From Adlercreutzia sp. ZJ304 (GTDB lineage: Bacteria > Actinomycetota > Coriobacteriia > Coriobacteriales > Eggerthellaceae), in NCBI RefSeq assembly GCF_011039075.1, contig NZ_JAAKEG010000001.1, positions 62,001 to 126,000 of the forward strand: 64,000 nucleotides of DNA, read 5' to 3'. The notes beneath the pieces are model-generated. The model was not told the DNA's origin, searched no databases, and saw only the letters and a list, made by a program, of their open reading frames with translations. A program made the position numbers and the translations under genes. Every line of letters starts with the position of its first letter. Position 1 is the stretch's first letter. Shown here piece after piece: positions 16,417 to 25,015 of this stretch.

Positions 16417-16715
16417 ATGTATTAGTGGCTGTAGCGATAGCGCCTTTCGGCGTTGGAGACGAACTGTCTGAGGAAGTGGCGCAAGCTGTTCGCATTATCC
16501 GGCAAAGTGGGCTGCCGTATAGACTAGGTTCAATGTTCACTGAAATAGAGGGTGAATGGGATGAGGTCATGCAAGTTGTGAAGGATGCTACATTCGTGTT
16601 AGCGGAAAAGGGCATTCGTACTGAAGTTATTTTGAAAGCCGATTTACGTCCCGGCTTCACAAACACTATAGTTGAGAAAGTTGCTAAGGTTGACAACATA
16701 CTAGGTGGTGAATAG
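16413..16715 (+). CDS. Thiamine-binding protein, MTH1187/YkoF-like
   Basis: A 100-residue protein: MNVLVAVAIAPFGVG, EVAQAVRIIRQSGLPYRLGS, FTEIEGEWDEVMQVVKDA and RTEVILKADLRPGF match the small ferredoxin-like PF01910 fold (MTH1187/YkoF), which binds thiamine or its hydroxymethylpyrimidine precursor. It sits between thiM and thiE, overlapping thiM by four bases and ending at the thiE start, so the genomic context supports a role in thiamine salvage or intermediate channelling. Confidence 0.88.
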   Translation: MNVLVAVAIAPFGVGDELSEEVAQAVRIIRQSGLPYRLGSMFTEIEGEWDEVMQVVKDATFVLAEKGIRTEVILKADLRPGFTNTIVEKVAKVDNILGGE

Positions 16716-16716
16716 T

Positions 16717-17412
16717 GTGGCTAAGCACGTAGATGTTTCAGCATATTTGGTATTAGGTCCCGAGAATACGCGCGCTCGTCCTGTGCCAGACATTGTGGCA
16801 CAGGCGCTTGACGGTGGTTTTACATGTATACAAATACGTTCAAAAGAATGTTCAGCTAGAGAGCTGATAGAGTGTGCGCAAAAAACCGCTGAAGTTATAG
16901 CAGATGCTAGAAAAGCTAATGACGTGGCACTTCTTGTTGATGATAGGCTAGATGTTGTACTGGCGGCACGTGCGCGTGGAATTAATGTTGACGGCATACA
17001 CGTTGGGCAAAGCGATATTCCGGTTGATATATGTCGGAAGCTTCTGGGTGCGAATTCGATAGTTGGTTTGTCGGCGCCTGCTGAAGAAATGATCGAATAT
17101 GTGAAATCTTCTGAATTGTCTGCGGTAGATTATTTGGGGGTGGGACCGCTTCATCCGACCGATACAAAGCGCGATTGTGGGATGGATAGCGCTGGTAACA
17201 TTTTGACTAAGAGCCTTGCTGATATATCGAAACTTGCGACAATAAGCCCTGTGCCCATTGTGGTGGGTGGCGGTGTGAAGTTGGCTGATATTCCTGCGCT
17301 GGCGCGTACTGGTGCGGATGGCTTTTTTGTGGTTTCCGCTGTGTGCTCGGCTGATAACCCTTATAAAGCCGCATGTGAACTTGTTAGCGCATGGCGTGCA
17401 AACAGTAACTAG
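16717..17412 (+). CDS. thiE: Thiamine-phosphate synthase
   Basis: About 231 residues. ThiE joins HMP-pyrophosphate and thiazole phosphate. Visible motifs: CIQIRSKECSARELIE, ALLVDDRLDVVLAARARG, DGIHVGQSDIPVD, DYLGVGPLHPTDTKRD and PIVVGGGVKLADIPALARTGADGFFVVSA. The proposed GTG start at 16717 is just after the previous stop, with AGGTGG upstream; GTGs at 16705 and 16708 are also possible. ThiD is absent from the window, so HMP phosphorylation must be encoded elsewhere. Confidence 0.92.
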   Translation: MAKHVDVSAYLVLGPENTRARPVPDIVAQALDGGFTCIQIRSKECSARELIECAQKTAEVIADARKANDVALLVDDRLDVVLAARARGINVDGIHVGQSDIPVDICRKLLGANSIVGLSAPAEEMIEYVKSSELSAVDYLGVGPLHPTDTKRDCGMDSAGNILTKSLADISKLATISPVPIVVGGGVKLADIPALARTGADGFFVVSAVCSADNPYKAACELVSAWRANSN

Positions 17413-17446
17413 AGGCGCGTTGTGAATCTGAAGTACAGATGGCGAT

Positions 17447-17650
17447 ATGCTGTCTTCTAGTCTTGAACCTGCACCTATACATATTGAAGATGATGTCTGG
17501 ATCGGTTCGGGTGCCATCGTGTTGCCCGGCGTGCGCATCGGGCGCGGATCGGTGGTTGCCGCTGGTGCTGTTGTTACTAAGGATGTGCCCTCTATGACCG
17601 TAGTTGGCGGCATTCCTGCCAAACCCATTAAGAGGATTGCTACCAAATAG
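17447..17650 (+). pseudogene. Hexapeptide-repeat acetyltransferase, C-terminal fragment
   Basis: The frame encodes about 66 residues: [37 protein letters not shown] and [13 protein letters not shown]. This is the C-terminal left-handed beta helix of maltose/galactoside O-acetyltransferases (normally about 185-215 residues). The N-terminal two thirds, including the catalytic His region, are missing, and only 34 bases separate it from thiE. It looks like a truncated leftover. Confidence 0.82.
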
Positions 17651-17829
17651 ATGGCATAGAAGCTTGTTGGATAGCATTTGAACTTCCTTTTAACCATACG
17701 TATAAGTATTAATATTCCTATTAACTATAGCTAATAAAACTATTGAATACCTTTCTTTGCCTATTTAGATTGAAAATAAATGCAGATTAAAATTCAGAAA
17801 TTATATTATTGGGCAGTTAAGGTTAGTTC

Positions 17830-19137
17830 ATGGATCAGTCAAAAACTTTTCAAGGCAAACTTGCATCTTATGGTGTAGTGAATAGGGAATTATCTACCGG
17901 TGAAAGCTGGATGACATTTTGGTGCTTATTTTGTTTTTGCACAATGACTATGTATAACTCCATAAGGGTTACTCCGGTTTTAACAGATTTAGGAACGATT
18001 TTTGGTTTCACATTATCTAGTTCTGCATTTATTGTTTCAGCATTTGCAGTTGCTGGCTTAATCTTTGCTTTTCCAAGTGCGTGGATTATGAGAACTTTTG
18101 GCATCAAAAGTACGTTATTGGTAGCCGCTATTGTTTCAATTATTGGTACCGTAATGGGCTTATTAGTCTCCGACCCAACACTTTTTCTTTTTTCAAGAGC
18201 CTTAGAAGGCTGTGCATTTGGAATTGCTTCTGTAGTTGTACCAAATGTAATCCCTCGTATTTTTACTCCGGATAAGATGGGATTAGTTAGTGGTATATGG
18301 TCTTTATGGGTGACACCGGGACTAGTACTTGGATTTGTGACAACACCAATTCTGTTTACATCTTTTGGGTATTTATCACTTTGGATTGTTTCGTTGGCCC
18401 TAGAAGTTATATGTACTGTATGGTTAGTTTGTTGTGTGAAGTTGCCAGCTATTCCGAAAAATGCAATTGAGATGGAGCAAACATCAAAGAAAGTTACTTA
18501 CAAGCATGTGCATTGGGTATCCACTTTAGCTATTGCTCTCTCGATGTTTTGTTGGGGTATTGTCTATGGAGCTGTAAACACGTTTTATCCCACCTATCTT
18601 CAGGTTGTAAAAGATATGCCACTAGCAATGTCGAGCATTGTTCCGTTGATTCTTGCATTGGTAACTGCTCCGTTCGGAATCATTTTTGGAATTATTGCAG
18701 GTAAAACTCGTACACGAAAATGGTTTTTAGTTATTCCTTATCTTGTGGCTGCTGTTTTGTATGCAACTATAGGATTTGCGGAAAACAGTAATAGTGTTGA
18801 GCCTTGGATTTTTGCAATCGGAATAGGTATTTGCGCGGGTGGTATTCCTATGGCTACCTATGCGTTAGTGCCAATCTTAGCTGAAGATCCTAAAAAAGCT
18901 GATTACGGAATGGCTGTTCTTGCATTTTCTTTGCAGCTTGCCAATGTTCTAATTGGGTTCTTTGGGGGTATTGTAGAAGCCTTAGGGTTTTATATGGCAT
19001 CGCTGTTGGTGCTTGTTCCCTTCGCAATTTTAGGTGCAGTGATTGCTTTGGTATCAGTAGGTGATAAAAAAGCACTGGCAGAACAAGATCAAGAACGTAT
19101 GGATGATCAAGTTTTGCTAAAAGAAGAGTTAGCGTAA
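17830..19137 (+). CDS. MFS transporter
   Basis: A 435-residue major facilitator with twelve predicted membrane segments in two six-helix halves separated by a charged loop (about residues 200-225). The N-terminal half has SAFIVSAFAVAGLIFAFPSA and FSRALEGCAFG; it ends in an acidic tail. It is a paralogue of the MFS gene at 20309, and both carry the WxxxWVTPGxxxG block after a conserved PxxMGLVSGIW-like segment. The context (LysR gene, second MFS, molybdoenzyme) suggests it moves the substrate or product of the oxidoreductase. Its last 31 bases overlap the end of the convergent LysR gene. Confidence 0.88.
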   Translation: MDQSKTFQGKLASYGVVNRELSTGESWMTFWCLFCFCTMTMYNSIRVTPVLTDLGTIFGFTLSSSAFIVSAFAVAGLIFAFPSAWIMRTFGIKSTLLVAAIVSIIGTVMGLLVSDPTLFLFSRALEGCAFGIASVVVPNVIPRIFTPDKMGLVSGIWSLWVTPGLVLGFVTTPILFTSFGYLSLWIVSLALEVICTVWLVCCVKLPAIPKNAIEMEQTSKKVTYKHVHWVSTLAIALSMFCWGIVYGAVNTFYPTYLQVVKDMPLAMSSIVPLILALVTAPFGIIFGIIAGKTRTRKWFLVIPYLVAAVLYATIGFAENSNSVEPWIFAIGIGICAGGIPMATYALVPILAEDPKKADYGMAVLAFSLQLANVLIGFFGGIVEALGFYMASLLVLVPFAILGAVIALVSVGDKKALAEQDQERMDDQVLLKEELA

Positions 19138-20057
19138 ATAGTTTTCTTCTTTATCTGTAATTGCGCTTCATCTTTGAAACACTGAGCGAAGGCTCTTAAT
19201 GATTCGCAATCTTCAGATTTTGGATACAGAATACTCACGGGAAATTTTATATGAGACGTTTCCTTTAAAGGTATAGCCACAATATCATCATCAAGAATAT
19301 TTTTAAGATGATTGAATGTAAAGTAAAGTGAGTTGTGATTTTTCATGAGCATCCTCATGCTTAAAACGTCAAGTAGTCCATATCTAATTTCTAGTTGATC
19401 CCATATGGGGCTTAGATATGACTTCATCACGTTTGAATCATTTGTCATAAACGGAGCTGCTGTAATAGTTATCTTTTCACCCTTTAAATCATAAATTGAG
19501 ATCTGATCTCTTTTTGCTAATGGATGATCTTCAGGCAAAAAAATAGAAAGGGAATCTTCGTAAAGAGGGATTATGCAATAGGATTCTTTAAGAAAAGATT
19601 CATCGATATTAAAAAGTGTAGTTAAGGCAACATCGATGGTGCTATTTGTTAGTTCTGGAATTACTTCATCAAATTCTAAAGCCTTGAGAGATACAAAAAT
19701 GTCTGGGTATCGTTTCGAAAATCGATTCAGCGCAGGAATTAAAAGAGAACGCGCTGCACCATATAAATAACCTAAAACAAAAAACTTTTCTAGTCCGGCT
19801 TTAGCTAATTCGATGTGGTCACGTGCAATATCATATTCGCGTACAATTCGGCTTGCGTGTTTTAAAAAAATGTTGCCAATTTTTGTTAGCTCTACACCGT
19901 TTGAAGCTCGAATAAAGAGTTTCGCATCAAGTTCGTTTTCCATATTGACAATATGTTTTGAAAGAACTGGCTGAGTTATATAAAATTCTCTAGCAGTAGT
20001 AGTGTAGTTCAGTGTTTCACTCAATCTCATGAATTCCCGAAGATCGCTTATTTTCAT
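19107..20057 (-). CDS. LysR family transcriptional regulator
   Basis: About 316 residues with an N-terminal winged HTH: MKISDLREFMRLSETLNYTT, AREFYITQPVLSKHIVNMENEL, then LFIRASNGVELTKIG, followed by a type-2 periplasmic-binding fold effector domain. The ATG at 20057 is preceded by GGGGGAT; an in-frame start at 20075 is less well placed. It lies between two MFS genes, is divergent from that at 20309 and convergent with that at 17830, so it most likely regulates the 20309-24465 block. The inducer is unknown but probably the substrate of the oxidoreductase. Confidence 0.92.
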   Translation of the reverse strand: MKISDLREFMRLSETLNYTTTAREFYITQPVLSKHIVNMENELDAKLFIRASNGVELTKIGNIFLKHASRIVREYDIARDHIELAKAGLEKFFVLGYLYGAARSLLIPALNRFSKRYPDIFVSLKALEFDEVIPELTNSTIDVALTTLFNIDESFLKESYCIIPLYEDSLSIFLPEDHPLAKRDQISIYDLKGEKITITAAPFMTNDSNVMKSYLSPIWDQLEIRYGLLDVLSMRMLMKNHNSLYFTFNHLKNILDDDIVAIPLKETSHIKFPVSILYPKSEDCESLRAFAQCFKDEAQLQIKKKTIYANSSFSKT

Positions 20058-20069
20058 AATGATCCCCCT

Positions 20070-20082
20070 ACTCATTATGAGT
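20070..20082. promoter_or_regulatory. Candidate LysR-site palindrome
   Basis: ACTCAT-T-ATGAGT is a perfect 6+1+6 palindrome just before the LysR start, followed closely by a shorter GATTGTAATC palindrome. Both could be autoregulatory sites. Inference from symmetry and position. Confidence 0.4.
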
Positions 20083-20308
20083 GATTGTAATCAATACTCC
20101 CTAAGTAATTAATTGTTACAAATTCATCTAGTAGTGTGCCATTGTTTTTTTGAATGGGCTATAGATAAAGCAATGGAATCAAAAAAATATTTTGTAGTTA
20201 GTCTATCAAAAGGGGGAAATCGCAAAGAATAGTTTTATTCATTCAGACTCCGATAGCATTGCGATTTTCTAATACTTATATCGCTTTTAGACTTACGAGG
20301 AGGTTTTT

Positions 20309-21592
20309 ATGGCAAGCTCTAATACGGTCGATAAAAGCGCCTATGGAAATAATAAACTTGCACAATGGGGAATCGCAAATGACCAGATGACAAAGCTTCG
20401 TAAGTGGCTTTGCTTCTGGGTGTTATTTGCTTTTGGTGCAACCTGTGTCTATCAATGGCAAATGATGGCTCCCGTTATTGCTCCAATTGCAGAGGTTTTC
20501 GGTATAGATCCTGCTAATATGGGCTTTTTAATGTCTGTTTACACTATTGCTGGTTTAATCCTTGCTTATCCATGCACATGGTTGATGCAGCACTTTGGTA
20601 TTAAATTTTCTCTATTAGTTACTGCCGTTTTGGCAGTTTTAGGAAACTTGATTTGCTTGTTTGCGGTTGATTCAACCGTCTTTTTAGTAGGACGCGCAAT
20701 TCAAGGTTGTGGCTTTGGTCTTATAGCTGTTTTGGGTCCAAACATTATGCCTCGTTTGTTCCCGCTTGAAGAACAGGGTTTAGTAATGGGCATTTGGTCT
20801 CAATGGGTAACACCGGGTATTGCTATGGGTGCATTGAGTACTCCTATCCTATTCCAGGCATTTGGCTGGCAATCTATATTCTATCTTTCTACTGTTCTTA
20901 CTGTAATCACCACTATTCTTTTGATTATCTTTGTGCAACTTCCATTAGTTCCCGAGAATCTTTTACGTGAAGATAATCTTGAAAAAGAAGATAAACCAGC
21001 ATCGGCTAAAAAGATTTATGTTCGCGATGCAGTAATCGTTGGCTTTGGTTTTGTAGCATGGGCTACAGTATACGGTTGCTACAATAGCTTCTTCCCAACT
21101 TATCTTCAGCAGACACTAGGCATGGATCTCATGTCTTCTTCAATGACTACTTTGGTAACTGCATTAGTAACCATTCCGTCTGGTATCTTTATTGGATGGC
21201 TTGCAGATAAGATTCGTCAGCGCAAACTTATATTAATCATTGGTTATATTTGCACTGGTATTCTTTTCGCATTCTTTATTTGGCAAGATGCCGGATCCGT
21301 AGCACTTGCTTGGACTTGTGCGGTTCTCCTTGGTTTCATTTGCGCAGGTATAGTGCCGACGATGACTCGTGCAATTATCCCTGTTTTGGCACAGCGTCCA
21401 AAACAAACCGACTGGGCTTTGACTGGTATGGCGTTTGTGACCCAATTGGGATCTCTTATCGCCACTTTCTTTGCTACGGTTATGGTTGCAACTTCTTGGG
21501 GAACTGCTGGTATGGTTTATGGCATTATCGGTGGCTTAGTTGGTCTTGCAAGTATCGTCTTTGTTAAGAACGATCACAACATTGATGTGTAA
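20309..21592 (+). CDS. MFS transporter
   Basis: A 427-residue major facilitator with twelve hydrophobic segments and the same overall arrangement as the protein at 17830, including QWVTPGIAMGALSTPILFQ (QWVTPG against LWVTPG there) and GRAIQGCGFG. A charged linker (about residues 215-230) divides the halves. Ribosome site GAGGAGG precedes the ATG. It is transcribed toward the molybdoenzyme genes but a strong terminator (21662-21693) separates them, so their levels can differ. Likely uptake of the small molecule acted on by the oxidoreductase, by context. Confidence 0.88.
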   Translation: MASSNTVDKSAYGNNKLAQWGIANDQMTKLRKWLCFWVLFAFGATCVYQWQMMAPVIAPIAEVFGIDPANMGFLMSVYTIAGLILAYPCTWLMQHFGIKFSLLVTAVLAVLGNLICLFAVDSTVFLVGRAIQGCGFGLIAVLGPNIMPRLFPLEEQGLVMGIWSQWVTPGIAMGALSTPILFQAFGWQSIFYLSTVLTVITTILLIIFVQLPLVPENLLREDNLEKEDKPASAKKIYVRDAVIVGFGFVAWATVYGCYNSFFPTYLQQTLGMDLMSSSMTTLVTALVTIPSGIFIGWLADKIRQRKLILIIGYICTGILFAFFIWQDAGSVALAWTCAVLLGFICAGIVPTMTRAIIPVLAQRPKQTDWALTGMAFVTQLGSLIATFFATVMVATSWGTAGMVYGIIGGLVGLASIVFVKNDHNIDV

Positions 21593-21661
21593 TTTGTAAA
21601 CCATATAGGAAGAACTCGCTCTTTTTTCTTTTAAAAAACTCTTTTGGATTCAGCTCTTATC

Positions 21662-21693
21662 ATCCCTTCCGATTTAATCGGAAGGGATTTTTT
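21662..21693 (+). terminator. Strong rho-independent terminator after MFS gene
   Basis: A perfect 12-bp stem (ATCCCTTCCGAT at 21662-21673 and ATCGGAAGGGAT at 21677-21688) with a three-base loop is followed by a T-run. It ends the MFS transcript before the molybdoenzyme gene. Confidence 0.9.
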
Positions 21694-21792
21694 ACTATAA
21701 GGTATTCCATTTAAGACTAATTAATCATAAATGTGCCGCCATATACTAATTGTGCTATCGGAGAATTTCATATTTTTTGGAGAGGAGAGAAT

Positions 21793-24102
21793 ATGGAGTC
21801 CGAGGAAAACATCAATGCTGAACATACGACGTACTTTGGTGTTGTTGAAGATCACTCAAATGAAGTTCCTCAAGATGATGCTACCGGACGCTTAAGTTCG
21901 TGGGAAGAGGATGGTTTTACCGTAATTCGCGCAAATGCACGTACTGCACCTGGTTGCCATAATAACTGCGGCGTTTTGGTATATGTAAAAGATGGAAAAG
22001 TGGATCATATTGAAGGTGATCCAGAAAATCCGCATAATCAAGGTCGTCTTTGCTTGCGTTGCCTTGCTTTACCCGAGATGATCTACCATCCTGATCGTAT
22101 TACTCACCCAATGAAACGTGCGCGCGCTGACCGTGGTGAAGATAAATGGGAGCGCATTTCTTGGGATGAGGCGTGGGACATCATCTACGAAGAAATGAAC
22201 AAAGTTATTGATAAATATGGCGCCCAATCTATTTTGGTCACTCAAGGGACTGGTCGCGATATTAATGGTTATTTACCATTGGCGGCTTATTATCTTGGTA
22301 CCCCTAACCAAGGTATGGGATTCCTTTCAGGTGAAGCTTGTTATGCACCACGCTTTGCAAGTACTTCCATGAAAATTGGCGATTTCTTTGTATGCGACTA
22401 TAGCCAATTCTTCCCTGATCGCTTTGACGATCCTCGCTGGCAGCCACCTGGATACATTCTGATTTGGGGCAACAATCCACTCGTTGCAAACTCAGATGGT
22501 ATGCTTGGATATTGGGTTGTAGAGTGCATGAAGCGCGGATCCAAGCTTCTCACAGTAGATCCTAAACTTACATGGCTTGCTGGTAAATCTGAATACTGGT
22601 TCCAGCTACGTCCTGGTACTGACCTTGCGCTTCTTCTTGGCATGTGTAACGTTATTGTTGAGGAAGAGCTCTATGATGCTGAATTCTGCGAGCGCTGGAC
22701 TTATGGTTTCGAGGAATTTTGCGAGCACGTTAAACAATATACTCCTGAATGGGCTGCTGAAGTTTGTGGTGTAGATGCCGAAAAGATTAAAGATGCAGCC
22801 CGTGCAGTAGCCAAGGCTCCGAGTGCCTGCATGCAATGGGGCGTTGCGGTTGATCATGCAACTTCCGGTTACATTACTGGTATGGCGTGCTTCGATCTCA
22901 TGGCGTTAACAGGTAACTTCGAAAAACCAGGCTCAATGGTTAGTGCACGTCCGTGCTTTGGTGTTGGTGAAACATGGATGCCCGGCGATGGGTTGTTTGA
23001 AAAGATTCCACAACCTGAATGGGCTGTTGGACCTGAAAAGCGCATGAATCAAGATTACCCGGTACTTCAAGTTGGCGGAATGAAGAGTTCCGACATGGCT
23101 TTGAAGGCATTGGAGACTGGCGAGCCTTATCCTATCAAGGCTTGGTGGAGCCAGACTAATAATGCAGTTACAAATATGGGTGCTGAGCCCCAGCGTTTAA
23201 TCCCTGCACTTAAGAGTACCGATTTTAACGTTTATGTTGATCTCTTTATGACCCCAACTGCTATGGCTGTTGCTGATATATTCTTACCAGCATGTACCTA
23301 TGTAGAACGTGCAGGCATTAGTGGACATCAACCCTATCAAATAGGCGCTATCAAAAAGGCTATTGAGCCATTAGGTGAGTCTAAGTCCGACATGCAAATA
23401 ATCTATGAACTTGGTCGCCGCTTTATGGGTGAAGAGGGCAGCTGGTGGAAAGACCCCGAAGAGTTCTTTGATTACGTATTACGCCATACTCCATACACCT
23501 ATGATGAGCTTAAAGAGAGAACTTGGGCTTACCCGCAGTTTGAGTATCATAAGCACGAGACTGGTAAACTGCGTCCTGATAAGGAACCGGGTTTCAGCTC
23601 ACAATATGGTCGCTATAATTTCTATTGCATTCCTATGGCGAATCTTGGTTTTGAAGCATTTGCAACTTATGAAGAGCCAGAGGAAAGCCCCGTTTCCACT
23701 CCTGAGCTTGCAAAAGAATATCCGCTCATACTTACCACGGGCGCTCGTCGTTGGGGTCTGTTCCATTCGGAGCATCGCCAGTCTCCATCTATGCGTCAAA
23801 TCCATAAAGAACCATTGGTTATGATTCATCCAGAAACAGCCGCAGAATATGGCATTAAAGATGGCGACATGGTTAAGATCGAGAATCGTTATGGTTCTTG
23901 TATTCAAAAAGCAGAACTTTCTACTCGGTTGCGTAAAGGTGTTGTGTCTGCTGATCATGGTTGGTGGTTCCCTGAGCGTAAAGATGAAGAATTGTTTGGC
24001 ATGATGGATGTAAACATCAACAAACTCTTGCCTATGAAACCTGGCAAAACAGGTCTTGGAAATTCCTATAAATCACAATTATGTCGTGTGAGCAAGGCTT
24101 AA
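21793..24102 (+). CDS. Molybdopterin-dependent oxidoreductase, catalytic subunit (locus A)
   Basis: About 769 residues of the DMSO-reductase superfamily (bis-MGD Mo or W). The N-terminal cluster motif is GCHNNCG ... GRLCLRC (Cys 55, 59, 87 and 90). It continues with RGEDKWERISWDEAWDIIYE and the likely metal-ligand Cys 183 in GEACYAPRF, the MGD-binding ILIWGNNPLVANSD, and a C-terminal molybdopterin dinucleotide domain (LILTTGARRWGLFHSEHRQS, DHGWWFPE). No twin-arginine signal is seen, so the enzyme is probably cytoplasmic. GAGGAG precedes the ATG at 21793. A single 4Fe-4S partner follows; no membrane anchor gene is present. Size and layout resemble the soluble dehydroxylase / acetylene-hydratase branch; the substrate cannot be told. 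Confidence 0.92.
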   Translation: MESEENINAEHTTYFGVVEDHSNEVPQDDATGRLSSWEEDGFTVIRANARTAPGCHNNCGVLVYVKDGKVDHIEGDPENPHNQGRLCLRCLALPEMIYHPDRITHPMKRARADRGEDKWERISWDEAWDIIYEEMNKVIDKYGAQSILVTQGTGRDINGYLPLAAYYLGTPNQGMGFLSGEACYAPRFASTSMKIGDFFVCDYSQFFPDRFDDPRWQPPGYILIWGNNPLVANSDGMLGYWVVECMKRGSKLLTVDPKLTWLAGKSEYWFQLRPGTDLALLLGMCNVIVEEELYDAEFCERWTYGFEEFCEHVKQYTPEWAAEVCGVDAEKIKDAARAVAKAPSACMQWGVAVDHATSGYITGMACFDLMALTGNFEKPGSMVSARPCFGVGETWMPGDGLFEKIPQPEWAVGPEKRMNQDYPVLQVGGMKSSDMALKALETGEPYPIKAWWSQTNNAVTNMGAEPQRLIPALKSTDFNVYVDLFMTPTAMAVADIFLPACTYVERAGISGHQPYQIGAIKKAIEPLGESKSDMQIIYELGRRFMGEEGSWWKDPEEFFDYVLRHTPYTYDELKERTWAYPQFEYHKHETGKLRPDKEPGFSSQYGRYNFYCIPMANLGFEAFATYEEPEESPVSTPELAKEYPLILTTGARRWGLFHSEHRQSPSMRQIHKEPLVMIHPETAAEYGIKDGDMVKIENRYGSCIQKAELSTRLRKGVVSADHGWWFPERKDEELFGMMDVNINKLLPMKPGKTGLGNSYKSQLCRVSKA

Positions 24103-24117
24103 CAGGAGGGTTTTAAG

Positions 24118-24465
24118 ATGACTTACGGTTTATTATTTGACTATAAATGGTGCACTGGGTGTCATTCCTGTGAAATCGCTTGCCAACAGGTTCATCATTT
24201 TGCACCAAAAAAAGTAGGCGAACAGGGTAAGCGTGGTATTTTGCCTTACGAGATTGGACCTTATGAGCTTGCAGAAGATAAATATCAATATGAATTTTTG
24301 CCAGTTCCTACCTCTTTGTGTGACCATTGCAAAGACCGTGTAGAAAAAGGCAAGCTTCCTAGCTGTGTTAAACATTGCCAAACTGCTTGTATTGAATTTG
24401 GCGAAATTGAGGAATTAGCTAAAAAAATGGATTCAGAAAGCATGGCTCTTTTTGTGGTTCACTAA
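24118..24465 (+). CDS. 4Fe-4S electron-transfer subunit (locus A)
   Basis: A 115-residue ferredoxin-like protein related to DmsB/NrfC-type subunits but short. Cluster motifs: WCTGCHSCEIAC near the N-terminus and CDHCKDRVEKGKLPSC ... CVKHCQTAC in the second half, enough for two to three clusters in part. It probably passes electrons to the adjacent catalytic subunit; the gap to that gene is only 15 bases with GGAGGG as ribosome site. The C-terminus ends abruptly (MALFVVH), as does the locus B homologue, so this is the normal size here. Confidence 0.9.
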   Translation: MTYGLLFDYKWCTGCHSCEIACQQVHHFAPKKVGEQGKRGILPYEIGPYELAEDKYQYEFLPVPTSLCDHCKDRVEKGKLPSCVKHCQTACIEFGEIEELAKKMDSESMALFVVH

Positions 24466-24545
24466 AAGTGTTTTGAAACTTAAAGGAGTATCTGGAAAAC
24501 TGCTTTAAATTTTCAGAACAGCAAACAATATAGTTTCTCTTAAAC

Positions 24546-24585
24546 GAAGGGAGGGGTCGAAATATAGATCCCTTCCTTTTTCTTT
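24546..24585. terminator. Terminator after locus A, possibly bidirectional
   Basis: GAAGGGA (24546-24552) pairs with TCCCTTC (24569-24575), followed by CTTTTTCTTT on the plus strand. The convergent zinc-ribbon gene ends at 24619 and may use the same hairpin. Confidence 0.72.
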
Positions 24586-24618
24586 AAAGCAAAACTTAAG
24601 GAAAATATACGGTTGAAT

Positions 24619-24825
24619 CTAATTATCATCTCTTTGGTTACGAAAAGCTTTTTTGGTCCGCGATACTCCCGGAGGAGCTGGTGGCTTTGGGCGCTTGTAT
24701 CCGCATTTTTCGCAGATGTAATCATCATCTGTCCAAGGCTCCTTGCACATAGGACATTGGAGTTCTATAGCGCGAAGTTTTTCTAATTTCCCACAGCGAT
24801 TACAGCGTGAACATGGGTAACACAT
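24619..24825 (-). CDS. Small zinc-ribbon protein
   Basis: A 68-residue protein with at least eight cysteines in CxxC-like pairs: CYPCSRCNRCG at the N-terminus, then LQCPMCKEPW and YICEKCGY, followed by a Pro-rich and basic tail. The pairs fit two zinc ribbons (or an iron-binding rubredoxin-like knuckle). No family is recognised. It lies between the two molybdoenzyme loci on the opposite strand. A role as a small nucleic-acid-binding or redox accessory protein is possible but not shown. Confidence 0.68.
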   Translation of the reverse strand: MCYPCSRCNRCGKLEKLRAIELQCPMCKEPWTDDDYICEKCGYKRPKPPAPPGVSRTKKAFRNQRDDN

Positions 24826-25015
24826 AAAATTCTCTGCTATCTATTTAGTGCTATCGTTTGGTTCAGTTCGTATCGAAGTGAAATAGCCGAAGATACATTT
24901 TCCATACAGATCTCCCAGACCAGAAATGTCATGTAAGTTGATTAGTTATCATTATGAGAAGAAAATCAATTTCTAGTGATAGTAATTTAAGATGGGCTAT
25001 TCTAATCACAAATGA

